Positions 1-9,543 of a DNA stretch of 25,721 nucleotides are shown here, in pieces. A model generated the notes under the pieces. The model did no database searches. It saw only the letters and a list, made by a program, of their open reading frames with translations, and had not been told where the DNA came from. Both the position numbers and the translations under genes were made by a program. Origin of the DNA: a virus; IMG/VR virus record IMGVR_UViG_3300010883_000396, positions 1 to 25,721 of that record; one strand, given 5' to 3'. The first letter of the stretch is position 1, and each line of letters begins with the position of its first letter.

Positions 1-3000
1 AGGATTTGGGGGTATAGCACCATCTCCAATTACCACATCAAGTGTGTTTTGAACACCCGCTGGAGAAGCTCCGTAATTCTGGAAGGTAAGTATGTCATAA
101 GTAGCTTCTCCACTTTCTCTACTAAATCTAGCAACAGGGTTATCAACACCTACTGAGACCCCAAAAAAATCGTAAGACACATCATAATCAATCAGGAATG
201 GGTGATTTTGATTATTTTGTCCAAAGTAGAGGGCGTCTTCCCAGTAAGGGTATTTACCATTACATCTATTGTATCCACTGTTTTGTATACCATAATCATA
301 TCGCTTAACCCCTTGTGGTCCATTGGTGCTAAGTACACTAGCCGGTGGTGTTTTCACCGCGAATACAGTATTATTCGCCGAATTAACTGGGTCAAGTTGA
401 TAGAAACAGCAACAACCTAGTGGGTTAGTTACCAAACTCTGCATCACTCCATTTGAGTCATTAACACAAGGACCTCCTTGAATCGCAGCATCATTATCAC
501 ATGGTACTGTCGCGAAAGGATTGTAATTACTAGAAACAATATCCATACAACCAAAAATTATAATTGTGTTACCATTCCCGTTGGTACCCCCTAGTTGGTT
601 CGGTGTTAACCCAACAGTTAGATTTAACGTTGCATCTACATAATGTTTGCCGTTTAGAAATGGGTAATCAACACCAATAGTAAAATCAATATCTTCAAAA
701 TAACCAACATCTAATAAATCTCTCCAATACCATAAACCATCAATAAAAGTGGCGTAGTCTGGAACCCCTAAAACTTTAGGGTCAGCAACTTCAATAAAAT
801 CAGAATATCTTCTTATTGTATACTCCTCGAATGGGTCGTATATCCATCCAGAAAATTGAGGTGTGCCGTAGTATTTCAAAATTTGTAAGCCACTATACTT
901 CCCTTCAAAAGTAGAAGTTGTAACCGTACTACCCCCTACGTCTACATACGTTTCTGGATAATTACTCAACCCTAATAAGATTTTATGCGTTCCTGTTTGA
1001 GTGGGTGTGAATGTTGCCGAGAATGTTCCTTGTTGTGCACTACCATCAATGTCCGCAGCATTCCCCGGAAATATAATTGTAGAAATTATTTGTGACCCTC
1101 CTGGGTCTAAAATTTTAACAATTCCCGTAGATGTTACTTGGGTATATTCAAAGGTCATGTATAGTTCCTGGTTCTGGTACGAAGTAGTTACGATAAAACT
1201 TTGTTCGATAAAATTACCGGTGCTAAAGTTGTTCTCTATCGGTCCAACCCAAGAGTTAGAAGAATTAAGTACCGCTCCGTTATTAGCTGTATTAGTTAAG
1301 GTACCGGAATTATTCGAGTAAATACCCCACCCTCCGAAGTTATTGTCCCTAACATCTAAAAGCCATTCGTCACATATCCCCTCACCACATTCGCGATAAC
1401 TAGTATTAAATCGATGTTTTAACGTTTCTACCGTTTTTTCTTCAAGAGTAGATTTATTATATTCAGTAAAATCAATATAATAAGTATCACCAAGAAACTC
1501 ACCATAAGCGTCCATCCACCCTTTTGTTACGTCCTTAACATACCCTACATAATCATCGGAGTCTTTACATCTTTTTGAGGCTATTTCTAAACCATCCCCA
1601 GTTTTAACTAATATCTGACTAAAGGAAAATACCCAAGAAAAAAATGTTTCAACGTCAGTAAAATCATAATTTTCTTTACCAGCTCTTTTTGTTAAACTAA
1701 GATATAACTGACTTATAGGTCTACCTAAATTATCTTTTAGTCCCTTAATGTCTATATCTTCTTCAACCACTAGGTTGGAGTTCGTGTCGTTATATATACT
1801 ATTACTCATTGGTAGTTTACTAACTTCAAATTCATTAATAGTTGTAAGTATTTTACCTTTTCTTAAGTAATACTCAGAAGGGTATGGGTTTAGTTTAGAT
1901 AATGTAATATATGTTACTTGAGGTAGGGTACCAAATGTGTATTGGTCTTCCCAATACGCAATACCATCTGATAATTCAGTTGATCTTATTATAAAAGAAT
2001 AATCGTTAACAATGTCAGTAACTTCATACGTCCCACTTAGATTATACAATAGGGGTCTTATTTGATTTGGGAAATGTGTGTCTACAGCATCCTCTCCAAG
2101 AGTTAATAGGATGTTATCTTCTTTTTTTAGTTCATGAATAACCAATAGTGTTACCATCGTACCTCCTGGTACTATACTAAAGGTAGTATTAAGTAGTAGT
2201 TCTGTAGTTATGTCTAGTGTTCCAACCTCAGAATAATTTTTAACTCGTTTAATAAATCCCTGTGATGAACGTACTTTCCAAGAACCACTATTGGGGGCCG
2301 CTGATGTTGTCCAATCTTCATGATACTTTGTTTTATGGTCTATAATAACGTAATATTTATTTTTATTATTTAACACTGAGTTCCATTTAGTATCTATTAC
2401 TCTCTTAAACCCATATAATGATGGGTCGCAAGTATCGTATTGGTTGTTAGAAACATTATATCCTGTAGATGATAACGGCTTAATGAAAAGATAGTCACCT
2501 TCTTCAAAATTATGTGGGAAGGGTGTGTATAACGCAGTAAACCAACCTTGTTCTGTTTTAATAGGTATACTAAAAAGAAAAGGTACTCCGTCTTGTACGT
2601 ACCCTTGGAATTGTTGGTTAGCAATAATTAGGGTTTGGTTATAATCTATTGGTTCTTGTTTAATAAACTGAGCACCAATAAACCAATCTTCTAAAGTAAT
2701 ACCATTAACCATCAAATCTAAGTAATCACTTATTTTTTGATACACTAAATTATCAATACCCGTATCAATAGAGAATCTACTGTCTTCAATATCCGCAGCG
2801 TACGCTTTAGAAGCGTTAAATTGTGGTATGTTATATTTTAATGTGTATTCGTTTTCATAAGGGTATAGTATTTGACCCACCCAATTATCTTTATTACTTA
2901 TTTCCATTTGGGAACTGGTAGGGTTTGGTCCGTTTAATGTTAAAATATTAGGTAAATTATAATTTTGTGTAGATAACGCATTTGTTTGAGAACTGGATGT

Positions 3001-3276
3001 TGCCCCAGTAACAAACTCAAATGCGTTATTTATTTGATTACCTAACCAATAAAAATCTTGGGGGTAATATATCATAGGGGTTATATTACCAGTTAATCTA
3101 TATTTAGTAGATTCTTGTCTTTCTTTTTCAAATTGTTGACCTGCACTAACAATTCTTATTACCTCCCCTGTTGGTAGTGGTTTATTACTATTTTCGAAAC
3201 CAACATTTATGTCATACCCAACATTTACCCCATTGGCGGTCTTAAAAGGCGTACCTACTATTTTTTTTCTTTCCAT
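1..3276 (-). CDS. Giant phage structural protein, C-terminus beyond window (1092 codons visible)
   Basis: Reading the minus strand from the ATG at 3276 gives an open frame of exactly 1092 codons to position 1 with no stop, so the protein continues beyond the left edge. It starts MERKKIVGTPFKTANG and lies 6 bases after the stop of the 1243-residue gene, so it is probably cotranscribed with it. The composition is beta-rich: many Asn, Thr, Gly and Tyr, few Lys-rich helices, and no signal peptide or membrane segment. Around residues 909-930 is a FGCMD...SNYNPFATVPC motif followed by a GCCCF cluster. It resembles the GCxDxxxxNYNPxAxxDDGSC Cys motif common in Bacteroidota surface proteins. The position after gp25 and gp6 suggests a baseplate or tail-fibre component. 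I do not recognise a named family for the whole chain, so function is inferred from context only. Confidence 0.85.
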   Translation of the reverse strand, partial: MERKKIVGTPFKTANGVNVGYDINVGFENSNKPLPTGEVIRIVSAGQQFEKERQESTKYRLTGNITPMIYYPQDFYWLGNQINNAFEFVTGATSSSQTNALSTQNYNLPNILTLNGPNPTSSQMEISNKDNWVGQILYPYENEYTLKYNIPQFNASKAYAADIEDSRFSIDTGIDNLVYQKISDYLDLMVNGITLEDWFIGAQFIKQEPIDYNQTLIIANQQFQGYVQDGVPFLFSIPIKTEQGWFTALYTPFPHNFEEGDYLFIKPLSSTGYNVSNNQYDTCDPSLYGFKRVIDTKWNSVLNNKNKYYVIIDHKTKYHEDWTTSAAPNSGSWKVRSSQGFIKRVKNYSEVGTLDITTELLLNTTFSIVPGGTMVTLLVIHELKKEDNILLTLGEDAVDTHFPNQIRPLLYNLSGTYEVTDIVNDYSFIIRSTELSDGIAYWEDQYTFGTLPQVTYITLSKLNPYPSEYYLRKGKILTTINEFEVSKLPMSNSIYNDTNSNLVVEEDIDIKGLKDNLGRPISQLYLSLTKRAGKENYDFTDVETFFSWVFSFSQILVKTGDGLEIASKRCKDSDDYVGYVKDVTKGWMDAYGEFLGDTYYIDFTEYNKSTLEEKTVETLKHRFNTSYRECGEGICDEWLLDVRDNNFGGWGIYSNNSGTLTNTANNGAVLNSSNSWVGPIENNFSTGNFIEQSFIVTTSYQNQELYMTFEYTQVTSTGIVKILDPGGSQIISTIIFPGNAADIDGSAQQGTFSATFTPTQTGTHKILLGLSNYPETYVDVGGSTVTTSTFEGKYSGLQILKYYGTPQFSGWIYDPFEEYTIRRYSDFIEVADPKVLGVPDYATFIDGLWYWRDLLDVGYFEDIDFTIGVDYPFLNGKHYVDATLNLTVGLTPNQLGGTNGNGNTIIIFGCMDIVSSNYNPFATVPCDNDAAIQGGPCVNDSNGVMQSLVTNPLGCCCFYQLDPVNSANNTVFAVKTPPASVLSTNGPQGVKRYDYGIQNSGYNRCNGKYPYWEDALYFGQNNQNHPFLIDYDVSYDFFGVSVGVDNPVARFSRESGEATYDILTFQNYGASPAGVQNTLDVVIGDGAIPPNP

Positions 3277-3282
3277 AATATT

Positions 3283-6200
3283 CTAAATTAAACCTGTTTT
3301 ATATCCCAATATTCTTTTTAGTTTTTCAGCTGGACTTAAATTATAAAAACAACTAAAGAAATAATATTTTCTTTTAGGGTAAGCATCAACCACAGCGTTA
3401 TTTCCTCCTTTTTCATTATTAAAAGCATTAGTGTCTCCAATAACTGTTAAGGGACCTGGTTGTATCGTTGACCACCAAAAGGTGTTATTATCATACCATT
3501 CTTTAGGTACCCTTCTTATCCAAGGTGTCCAAAGTGCGTTTTCGGACATAATCGGAGGTGATACCTTAAAAACATGGTAGTTAGAGAATGTTAAATAACC
3601 ATTAGGGTTGTACGTTACTTGCACAGGGTACATTAAGTTATTATACCAATTCGAACTTACCCAGTCATAGGTCATTGGTATTGTACTTTCAGGACAAAGT
3701 ATGTCACTACCATCCTCTCCTTCATCTCTTGGCCATTGTTGACTAGTCCTAAGTAAGAGATTATCATATGGTGCGAAATATTTGTGTTGTGTGAATTGGA
3801 TTCCTGTCCCATCTCCATTTGTGTCAAAATCTTCTTCATTATTTTCCCGAGTACTGAGAGGTGCGTTCATCTCTATCGTTGGGTTTGCTGAAGAACTTGG
3901 TAAATGTCTATCTATTGATGCCCACTGATTAACTCCTTGTTGGTAATTTGGTATGTCTTTTGTTATTTCTGTGATTTTTGTCTCTCCAATGGTGTTTACG
4001 TTATAGTATTTAGCATTTACGATTGTTTGCCCACCTAAAGGGTCATTCCCGGAGTTATTATAGTTTCTATATTCTGTACTGGAGTTAGCTAAGAAAGTAC
4101 CGGCATAAAGTAAGGAGTTATTTTGCCAATTTTCAGTCCTTTGACGTCCACTTATAGTATTAGTTTTGTCCCACCTTTGGTTGGGTTTGTTATTACTTCG
4201 ACTACAACATTCTGAATCACTATCCCCCACATAGTATTGTGGAAAATATAAAGACCCGTGGATAGCTTCTTCTATATTTCTATTATCATAATTCATAATA
4301 TCTTGAGCTGATATAACTCCGAAAGAAGAGACTTCTCTACCACCACAACCAGCTTCGTATGTTGGTGTACATGCGTAACAAATAGCAACGCTACTACTAC
4401 CCCTATCATTATTTACCGGATTCAAACTTTCGTCAGATAGTGTTGGTCTAACGGTAACCCTTACCCCCATACCTTCTTTTAATAAGATATTATACCAAGT
4501 GATTTGCCCATACTCAGTAACCTTAAAATTATAAGTTGGAACAACTGGATCAGCAGGTTGAGCCCCTGACCAAGTAAAATCTATTTGTGCGATGTTCTCT
4601 TTCTCAGGTACTGTTCGTGAATCCTCGCACCACCCGTCGTCTTTCGTTTTACCATAATAAGCGGTAGCTCCTGAAAAAGCCCAGTTACCATTACTATTAC
4701 AATCATATACCGTTGCGTCACAATAAGATAACCCCACAACAACCCAGTCATTACTACTGGAAGTTTTAGTAGTGATAAGATTTGCACTTAGTGCATATTT
4801 AGCGGCGTAAGTAGCTACAAAACCACCCATCATTATATTACCTGTTATTGTTTTAGTACTTGATTGACCCGTCGTCCCATCCCACGCAGTATTTGATGGA
4901 TTTATCAGACTAAAGTTAGTCTGACCATAATATGGGGTTGCGTCAACATTAAACCAAGAACCATTATTATTCTGACCATTATCTAGGTAATTACCTGAAG
5001 GTATGTAGGATCCAAAAGTCAAACACCCAATACAACCATCCATAGTTGCATTATCATACCAAAGACTTATCGTTGTATCAATAGCATTAGTTATTTCTTC
5101 ACCCCTTCCAAATTGTTGGGGTCCTCCATTAGAACCATCTAGATTTTGTGAATTTCCAAAACTTGAGTCACCAGCCCCGTTTACTAACTCCATATCAGTA
5201 TTACCACTATCAAACCCAAGACCTCTGTAACTAGCTTCAACCTCCCTATTAATAGTGTAGTTAGAGATAAACCCACCGATCATAGATAAATCAGAGTCTA
5301 ATAAAGTATTTTGTTTGGCTGGGGCTTTCATATAATAGTCACCAAATAGGTAATTCGTTGGGAAAAGATTTCTACTTGTTACATCCCCCTCTGAGTATAA
5401 ATCAGTAAACACATAACTACGACTAATTATCCAAGGATTTGTCCCCACACTATTACCAACCCAATCTGGACTATTTCCACCATAGGCACTGCTATAATAA
5501 TGACTATAATTTATAGCAGTGCCTTGGGTTTGTTCAAAATACCAATTAACCCCGTGTTGGTTGTCCCCTAAATCCTGGACCGCTGAGTCAAAGTCCGCAA
5601 TATAATTAAAATTCTGTCCAACAGTATAAAAACTACCCATACGAATTCGAGAATAATTACGATATTCCTCAAGTTTTAACCCAAATTGGTCTTTCATATT
5701 ATATGAGTACCCACCATTATCAACTTCTTCTGGTTCAGCATAAAAAGTATATTTGTTTTCATCACCCCCTCCATCACGTGTATTGGGCGCGTAAAAGACA
5801 CCCCTGTTTGTTTTTGAGTTTAGTTTTACGTCAGCAAACCCAAGTTCATTTACATCTGATTGTCCCTCAAAATAAAATTTGAATCTGTAGTCCGCGTAAG
5901 TCGCAACACCTTCTTGCTCGTCATCTCTCCAACCTTGTAAATCTTCATCCCAAATTTTCTTACCTAAATTCAAAGGTAATGGTATAACAAAACTACCATT
6001 TTCGTCTGTTTTCCATTTTCCTACATATTCCGGCCCATCTTCACCTATCCTAACAGCTTCTATTATTCCGATTGGTATCCCATTTTGACGACCATTTCTT
6101 AAACTTTGTGCCGAAACTGTTCTGGAAACACCAGCCTTAAACCCAATTTCCTCAGTGTTAGTGTAAGCAAATTTTTGCCAACAAGCAGAGGGAACGTAAG

Positions 6201-7014
6201 TATTATTACCAGTATCCGGGTCATCGTCAGTATAAAAACTACCAATAAGATAAGCTTTAGGGTTTACGAATCTTGACACAGCAAAATCTAGTCTCGTTAG
6301 TCCAAACTCACATTGGTCTGGATCTCCCCAAAAAGGATTAACAAAAGTGGTGTTATTTATCCCTATTACTTGGGCTAACTGGTTTAGGTCATTCGCTGTC
6401 TTAAATTCGGTGTCCGAATTAAAAAGGTATGGGGAGTACCCAAGGTTAATTAAATCTACCGGTGTTACCGAATTAGTACCTATATCACTTATATCAACGT
6501 CACAATGAATAATATGGGTACCACTAGGTAACCCAAAAAACATATAGTCTCCGTTTTCATTTGTGGTTGTAGTATACTTATAATATTTTTCATGAATATA
6601 TTTCAAAGTAGGATTAGTTAGTAAATCATATTTCGATGGGAATGTTCCCACCGGAACGTGGTCAGCGGGAGTACCTAGTTGTTTGTCCCTAGGTAATAAG
6701 TTATATCTTTTACCACTTGGTAGTGTGTCATTTGGCGTGGTAAATGGGTAGATACTTCTTATTGTTGAGTTCTGTATGTCCTCGTTATCTATAGGTATAA
6801 AGACTGAAATTTTAGCATTTTGTATTGGGAATCCTCCGTTTGCTCGCACTTTACCAACTAAAACTCCCTTATCCGAACAAAATATTCGATAAGCGTCTTT
6901 TTGTAATATCTTAAGACTTAAAACTTCTAAATAATCGAAGTCTTGCTCAATATTTAAGTTAATATTTTGAGTCCCTTCTTTGGGTAGTATTCTTATTACT
7001 TTGGATTCTTTCAT
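3283..7014 (-). CDS. Large baseplate/tail structural protein with N-terminal Ig-like (carboxypeptidase-regulatory-like) domain
   Basis: This 1243-residue protein directly follows gp6 in the same direction, the place where T4 has the large wedge protein gp7. I see no convincing gp7 signature. Residues about 50-176 look like a CarboxypepD_reg/Ig-like beta-sandwich: a GxVxxNGGxPIxNAxISVF start, then TNENGDYMFFGLPSGTH near 151-167. A second similar segment may lie near residues 310-350 (EYVGKWKTDENGSFVIPLP). The rest is rich in Asn, Tyr, Gly and Trp, with several close Cys pairs (CIGC, CYAC, ECC) that could bind metal or form disulfides. There is no signal peptide or membrane segment. A virion structural role, probably baseplate wedge or fibre attachment, is inferred from size, composition and neighbours. 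The 55-base leader carries a 14-bp palindrome and a variant of the recurrent upstream motif. Confidence 0.85.
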   Translation of the reverse strand: MKESKVIRILPKEGTQNINLNIEQDFDYLEVLSLKILQKDAYRIFCSDKGVLVGKVRANGGFPIQNAKISVFIPIDNEDIQNSTIRSIYPFTTPNDTLPSGKRYNLLPRDKQLGTPADHVPVGTFPSKYDLLTNPTLKYIHEKYYKYTTTTNENGDYMFFGLPSGTHIIHCDVDISDIGTNSVTPVDLINLGYSPYLFNSDTEFKTANDLNQLAQVIGINNTTFVNPFWGDPDQCEFGLTRLDFAVSRFVNPKAYLIGSFYTDDDPDTGNNTYVPSACWQKFAYTNTEEIGFKAGVSRTVSAQSLRNGRQNGIPIGIIEAVRIGEDGPEYVGKWKTDENGSFVIPLPLNLGKKIWDEDLQGWRDDEQEGVATYADYRFKFYFEGQSDVNELGFADVKLNSKTNRGVFYAPNTRDGGGDENKYTFYAEPEEVDNGGYSYNMKDQFGLKLEEYRNYSRIRMGSFYTVGQNFNYIADFDSAVQDLGDNQHGVNWYFEQTQGTAINYSHYYSSAYGGNSPDWVGNSVGTNPWIISRSYVFTDLYSEGDVTSRNLFPTNYLFGDYYMKAPAKQNTLLDSDLSMIGGFISNYTINREVEASYRGLGFDSGNTDMELVNGAGDSSFGNSQNLDGSNGGPQQFGRGEEITNAIDTTISLWYDNATMDGCIGCLTFGSYIPSGNYLDNGQNNNGSWFNVDATPYYGQTNFSLINPSNTAWDGTTGQSSTKTITGNIMMGGFVATYAAKYALSANLITTKTSSSNDWVVVGLSYCDATVYDCNSNGNWAFSGATAYYGKTKDDGWCEDSRTVPEKENIAQIDFTWSGAQPADPVVPTYNFKVTEYGQITWYNILLKEGMGVRVTVRPTLSDESLNPVNNDRGSSSVAICYACTPTYEAGCGGREVSSFGVISAQDIMNYDNRNIEEAIHGSLYFPQYYVGDSDSECCSRSNNKPNQRWDKTNTISGRQRTENWQNNSLLYAGTFLANSSTEYRNYNNSGNDPLGGQTIVNAKYYNVNTIGETKITEITKDIPNYQQGVNQWASIDRHLPSSSANPTIEMNAPLSTRENNEEDFDTNGDGTGIQFTQHKYFAPYDNLLLRTSQQWPRDEGEDGSDILCPESTIPMTYDWVSSNWYNNLMYPVQVTYNPNGYLTFSNYHVFKVSPPIMSENALWTPWIRRVPKEWYDNNTFWWSTIQPGPLTVIGDTNAFNNEKGGNNAVVDAYPKRKYYFFSCFYNLSPAEKLKRILGYKTGLI

Positions 7015-7020
7015 TAAGTG

Positions 7021-7034
7021 ATTTATTAATAAAT
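7021..7034. repeat. 14-bp perfect palindrome upstream of the 1243-residue gene
   Basis: The sequence ATTTATTAATAAAT is its own reverse complement. It lies 7 bases before the ATG at 7014, between gp6 and the 1243-residue gene. It partly overlaps a variant of the recurrent ATATTTATA motif (7028-7036 on the plus strand). It could be an operator-like site, or a chance product of AT-rich leader DNA. Confidence 0.4.
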
Positions 7035-7036
7035 AT
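7028..7036 (-). promoter_or_regulatory. Variant of recurrent ATATTTATA upstream motif
   Basis: On the coding strand this reads ATATTTATT, one base different from the ATATTTATA found before three other genes. It lies 14 bases before the ATG at 7014, similar to the 13-20 base spacing of the other copies. The downstream TAAA(A)GAA element is missing here. Its role as promoter or leader signal is inferred only from recurrence. Confidence 0.3.
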
Positions 7037-7069
7037 TTTTAATGATATTTTTTCAAAAGTAAATGAGAT

Positions 7070-8878
7070 TTACTTAGCAATCACCTTAATATCGTTTTCT
7101 GGGTACTTAATTTCGTACATAGTGTTAAAGTTACCAAACAAAGTTAAGTTATTCTGAGTATTGATTTCTCTCTTCGATTGGTCAATATATGGTTGTGGTA
7201 CTTCATCAATAGAGTACTTCCCACCAACTAGGTTGAAAACTTTCATCTCCGTTACATTTAGAACTCCTTCTATTGAGTTTACAGTTCTCGATAAGTCAGC
7301 TAGGTAAATATTTTGCCCCATCTCTTGATTATTAATATTCATGTAATCTCTGACAGCGTTAATCATTTCACCGGATACCAATGAACGGTTAAAGTTATCA
7401 TCGAGATAAGCGTATATCTCAAAACCAACATTTAGTATCTGTCCACCACTTATTGTTATATAGTCATTTATCATCCTATAATTAGAAAGATATCTAGAAA
7501 TATTATCTTTTAGTGTTAGTGTTGATCCATCTGAAAGTTTTCTAGAAGGAGAAAGACCCAGTGTAGATATTTCTATTTTGTTTTGTGTTTCTGCAACCCC
7601 TACTCTAAACGGTACTCCAAATTTACTACCCATCTTACTTAGTAACGATAGGTAATCTCTAACAGTAACAGCCCTATTTTGACTAGCAAAATTATATTTT
7701 ATAAGATATCTTAGTTCTTCTATTGTTGGGGTGTCCGCACCACCTATCGCAGCGACTGGGTTATTAGCGACTAAGGTACTATTAACCAATTCAACTGTAT
7801 TAGTATTACCACCTAAACTTGTTAATTCAACAATACCAGTAGTATTCAAAACATTTGGTCCAATGTTTGATCTTTGTCCCCCACCCACTCGATACCTTAC
7901 ATAAATTGTTGAATTAGCTTTAGGTAACTCACCAAGACTTTTATTATTTATAAGTGTTTGGACTTGTTGTGTAAATCCGTTGCTAATGTAGTTGTTAATT
8001 GGTGAAGAATCTGAAGTACCACTACCAAAAGTAACCTTACAAAACCCCTTATCTGTGTATTCTTTAATAAACTTTTTATCAACCTCAACCCATTTACCTG
8101 GTGTGATTGATGAGTTATCTGTACTTCTTGAGTAGTCGTCTAGGAATATTTGATTTTCTGCTAAAGACTCTACTTCAAAAAATCTATCATCAAATGCGAT
8201 AAATTGACTTAGTGTTGGTTGAGCTGCGTCTATACCATCAACCATTTTAATCTGTTCCACACTTATAACATTTGTGTCTGGTAAAACTACTTGTAAAAAT
8301 GGTTTAAGGTCTTCTGGTCTTATATTCCTTTTTAATATTTTTGTAGACCCATTAATAATTAACTCTCTTTTTGTTATGTAATATGAAACTATAACTCCGT
8401 TGGTGTCGGTATTAGGTTTTACTGTTCTGTTGGGTATCCCTCCAGATGATAGTGGAGAACCAAAGTTAATATCGTCGTTTACTTCAAATGTTTGCCCACC
8501 TCCTTGTACTTGTGAACCATATTTTAGTATTGGACAATAAGTATTATCGAAACTGTCTCCTTTTGGTGGTACTGTAACTCTGAAGTCTACTAGACACACA
8601 CTGGGACTAACACCTGGTATGTTTAGTCCTAAGGTCCTACCTATCCCTAACAATGAAGATTTTTCTTGAGCGTAGTCTATTTGGGTTTCTTGAAACATTC
8701 TATCGGTATTAAACGATAACATGTCGGCAACCGCTGCGTTTAACTCCAATAACATTTGTCCTACGGATGCGTCGTTAAAATCACTAAATAATTCAGGATA
8801 GTATTGTTTAACGAAATTTATTAATTCAGATCTTACCTCTAAGAAGTTACGTGCGTTATAATTAATACGTTTTGCCAT
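7070..8878 (-). CDS. gp6: Baseplate wedge protein, gp6 / Baseplate_J family
   Basis: At 602 residues this is close to the usual length of T4-type gp6. Gp6 forms the ring of the contractile-tail baseplate and joins neighbouring wedges. The N-terminal segment FNDASVGQMLLELNAAVADM (about 34-53), followed by a LGIGRTLGL stretch, is the typical Baseplate_J start. The GGADTPTIEELRYLIKYNFA segment with QNRAVTVRDYLSLL (about 378-412) is the conserved core of the family. The C-terminal third is a mixed alpha/beta region ending in NDIKVIAK. The ATG lies two bases after the stop of the gp25-like gene, so the pair is probably translationally coupled. Gp25 and gp6 homologues contact each other in known sheath-initiation complexes, which fits this adjacency. 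Confidence 0.93.
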   Translation of the reverse strand: MAKRINYNARNFLEVRSELINFVKQYYPELFSDFNDASVGQMLLELNAAVADMLSFNTDRMFQETQIDYAQEKSSLLGIGRTLGLNIPGVSPSVCLVDFRVTVPPKGDSFDNTYCPILKYGSQVQGGGQTFEVNDDINFGSPLSSGGIPNRTVKPNTDTNGVIVSYYITKRELIINGSTKILKRNIRPEDLKPFLQVVLPDTNVISVEQIKMVDGIDAAQPTLSQFIAFDDRFFEVESLAENQIFLDDYSRSTDNSSITPGKWVEVDKKFIKEYTDKGFCKVTFGSGTSDSSPINNYISNGFTQQVQTLINNKSLGELPKANSTIYVRYRVGGGQRSNIGPNVLNTTGIVELTSLGGNTNTVELVNSTLVANNPVAAIGGADTPTIEELRYLIKYNFASQNRAVTVRDYLSLLSKMGSKFGVPFRVGVAETQNKIEISTLGLSPSRKLSDGSTLTLKDNISRYLSNYRMINDYITISGGQILNVGFEIYAYLDDNFNRSLVSGEMINAVRDYMNINNQEMGQNIYLADLSRTVNSIEGVLNVTEMKVFNLVGGKYSIDEVPQPYIDQSKREINTQNNLTLFGNFNTMYEIKYPENDIKVIAK

Positions 8879-8880
8879 TT

Positions 8881-9261
8881 TTATAAAATAATTTCAATGT
8901 TGTCATTTTCCTGAAACGAAGCACTATTAACAGAATAGTCTAAATTTACCTTTATGTGGTTTTCGTCTGGGTTAGGGGTTATCAGTATTTCATTAATCGT
9001 AACGTTTGGTATGTATCTACCAATACTGACTTCGAGTTCTTGTTTAACGTCCGCAATTGTCGTTTCGTCTATTTGTTCAAATAAATAATCATACAACCCT
9101 GAACCGAATTCTGGATTGTATAGTCTATCCCCTTTTCTCGTTAAGAGTAAGTGTGTTATGTCCGCTTTAACCGCTTTTCTAGTCGTGGCGTTAACTCTTA
9201 GGAAGTCCCCTAAAGGAGAGGTTTCAAAAGGAAAATTAATATTTATATTTTTAGTTGCCAT
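8881..9261 (-). CDS. gp25: Baseplate wedge / sheath initiator, gp25-like
   Basis: At 126 residues this matches the GPW_gp25 family (T4 gp25, about 132 residues). These are lysozyme-related-fold proteins without lytic activity that nucleate sheath polymerisation at the baseplate. Family landmarks are seen: the I-HLLLTRKGDRLYNPEFGS stretch at about 35-54, the LFEQIDE stretch at 60-66, and the GRYIPNVTINEILI stretch at 81-94. The gene ends with a TAA two bases before the gp6 ATG. A 48-base leader separates it from the small DUF5522-like gene and holds a copy of the recurrent ATATTTATA motif, so a new transcript may start here and open the second structural block. Confidence 0.95.
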   Translation of the reverse strand: MATKNININFPFETSPLGDFLRVNATTRKAVKADITHLLLTRKGDRLYNPEFGSGLYDYLFEQIDETTIADVKQELEVSIGRYIPNVTINEILITPNPDENHIKVNLDYSVNSASFQENDNIEIIL

Positions 9262-9273
9262 ATATTTCTTTAA

Positions 9274-9282
9274 TATAAATAT
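9274..9282 (-). promoter_or_regulatory. Recurrent ATATTTATA motif before gp25-like gene
   Basis: The coding strand reads TAATATTTATATTAAAGAA and ends about 8 bases before the ATG at 9261. Closely similar stretches occur before the helicase gene and before the 67-residue gene. It marks the switch from the replication module to the structural block, as expected of a promoter, but no transcription start is known. Confidence 0.45.
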
Positions 9283-9309
9283 TAATCGTTTTAATTTGTA
9301 GTCCTTTTG

Positions 9310-9528
9310 TTAACTTTTATCTTCTTTTAACTTTTTGTTCATTTTTAAGTGTGGGGGTGAAAATGGACAATGTTTACAACCATTACCACAACAACTACCT
9401 CTTTTTTTATGATATTGTTCAGTCATAACCATAGTGCCGTTCTTCCAATAAAAATCTTCTCCACTTAGTTTAGGTTTAGTAAACTCTTTATAGTGTAATT
9501 CACTAATCCAATCATCGTCTCTTTTCAT
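9310..9528 (-). CDS. Small Cys-rich DUF5522-like protein
   Basis: This 72-residue protein carries the pattern DFYWKNGTMVMTEQYHKKRG followed by CCGNGCKHCPF (residues 25-56). I recognise it as the DUF5522 signature, a short bacterial family of unknown function. Cys46, Cys47, Cys51, His53 and Cys54 could form a zinc or iron-sulfur site. Pro/Lys-rich ends flank the core. The gene lies 15 bases after the ribonucleotide reductase stop and is very probably cotranscribed with it. A redox or metal-linked accessory role is possible from this context but is not shown by the sequence. Its intact motif argues against a spurious reading frame. Confidence 0.85.
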   Translation of the reverse strand: MKRDDDWISELHYKEFTKPKLSGEDFYWKNGTMVMTEQYHKKRGSCCGNGCKHCPFSPPHLKMNKKLKEDKS

Positions 9529-9543
9529 CCTGATTCATCTTTT

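Noticed and set aside
202-2624. Short open frames of about 70-106 codons within the left 3.3 kb
   Set aside because: They lie across the continuous 1092-codon minus-strand frame, have no family features, and have compositions typical of shadow frames.
3283-7014. Assignment of the 1243-residue protein as T4 gp7
   Set aside because: Only size and gene order support it. The Ig-like N-terminus and Cys pairs do not match anything I know of gp7.
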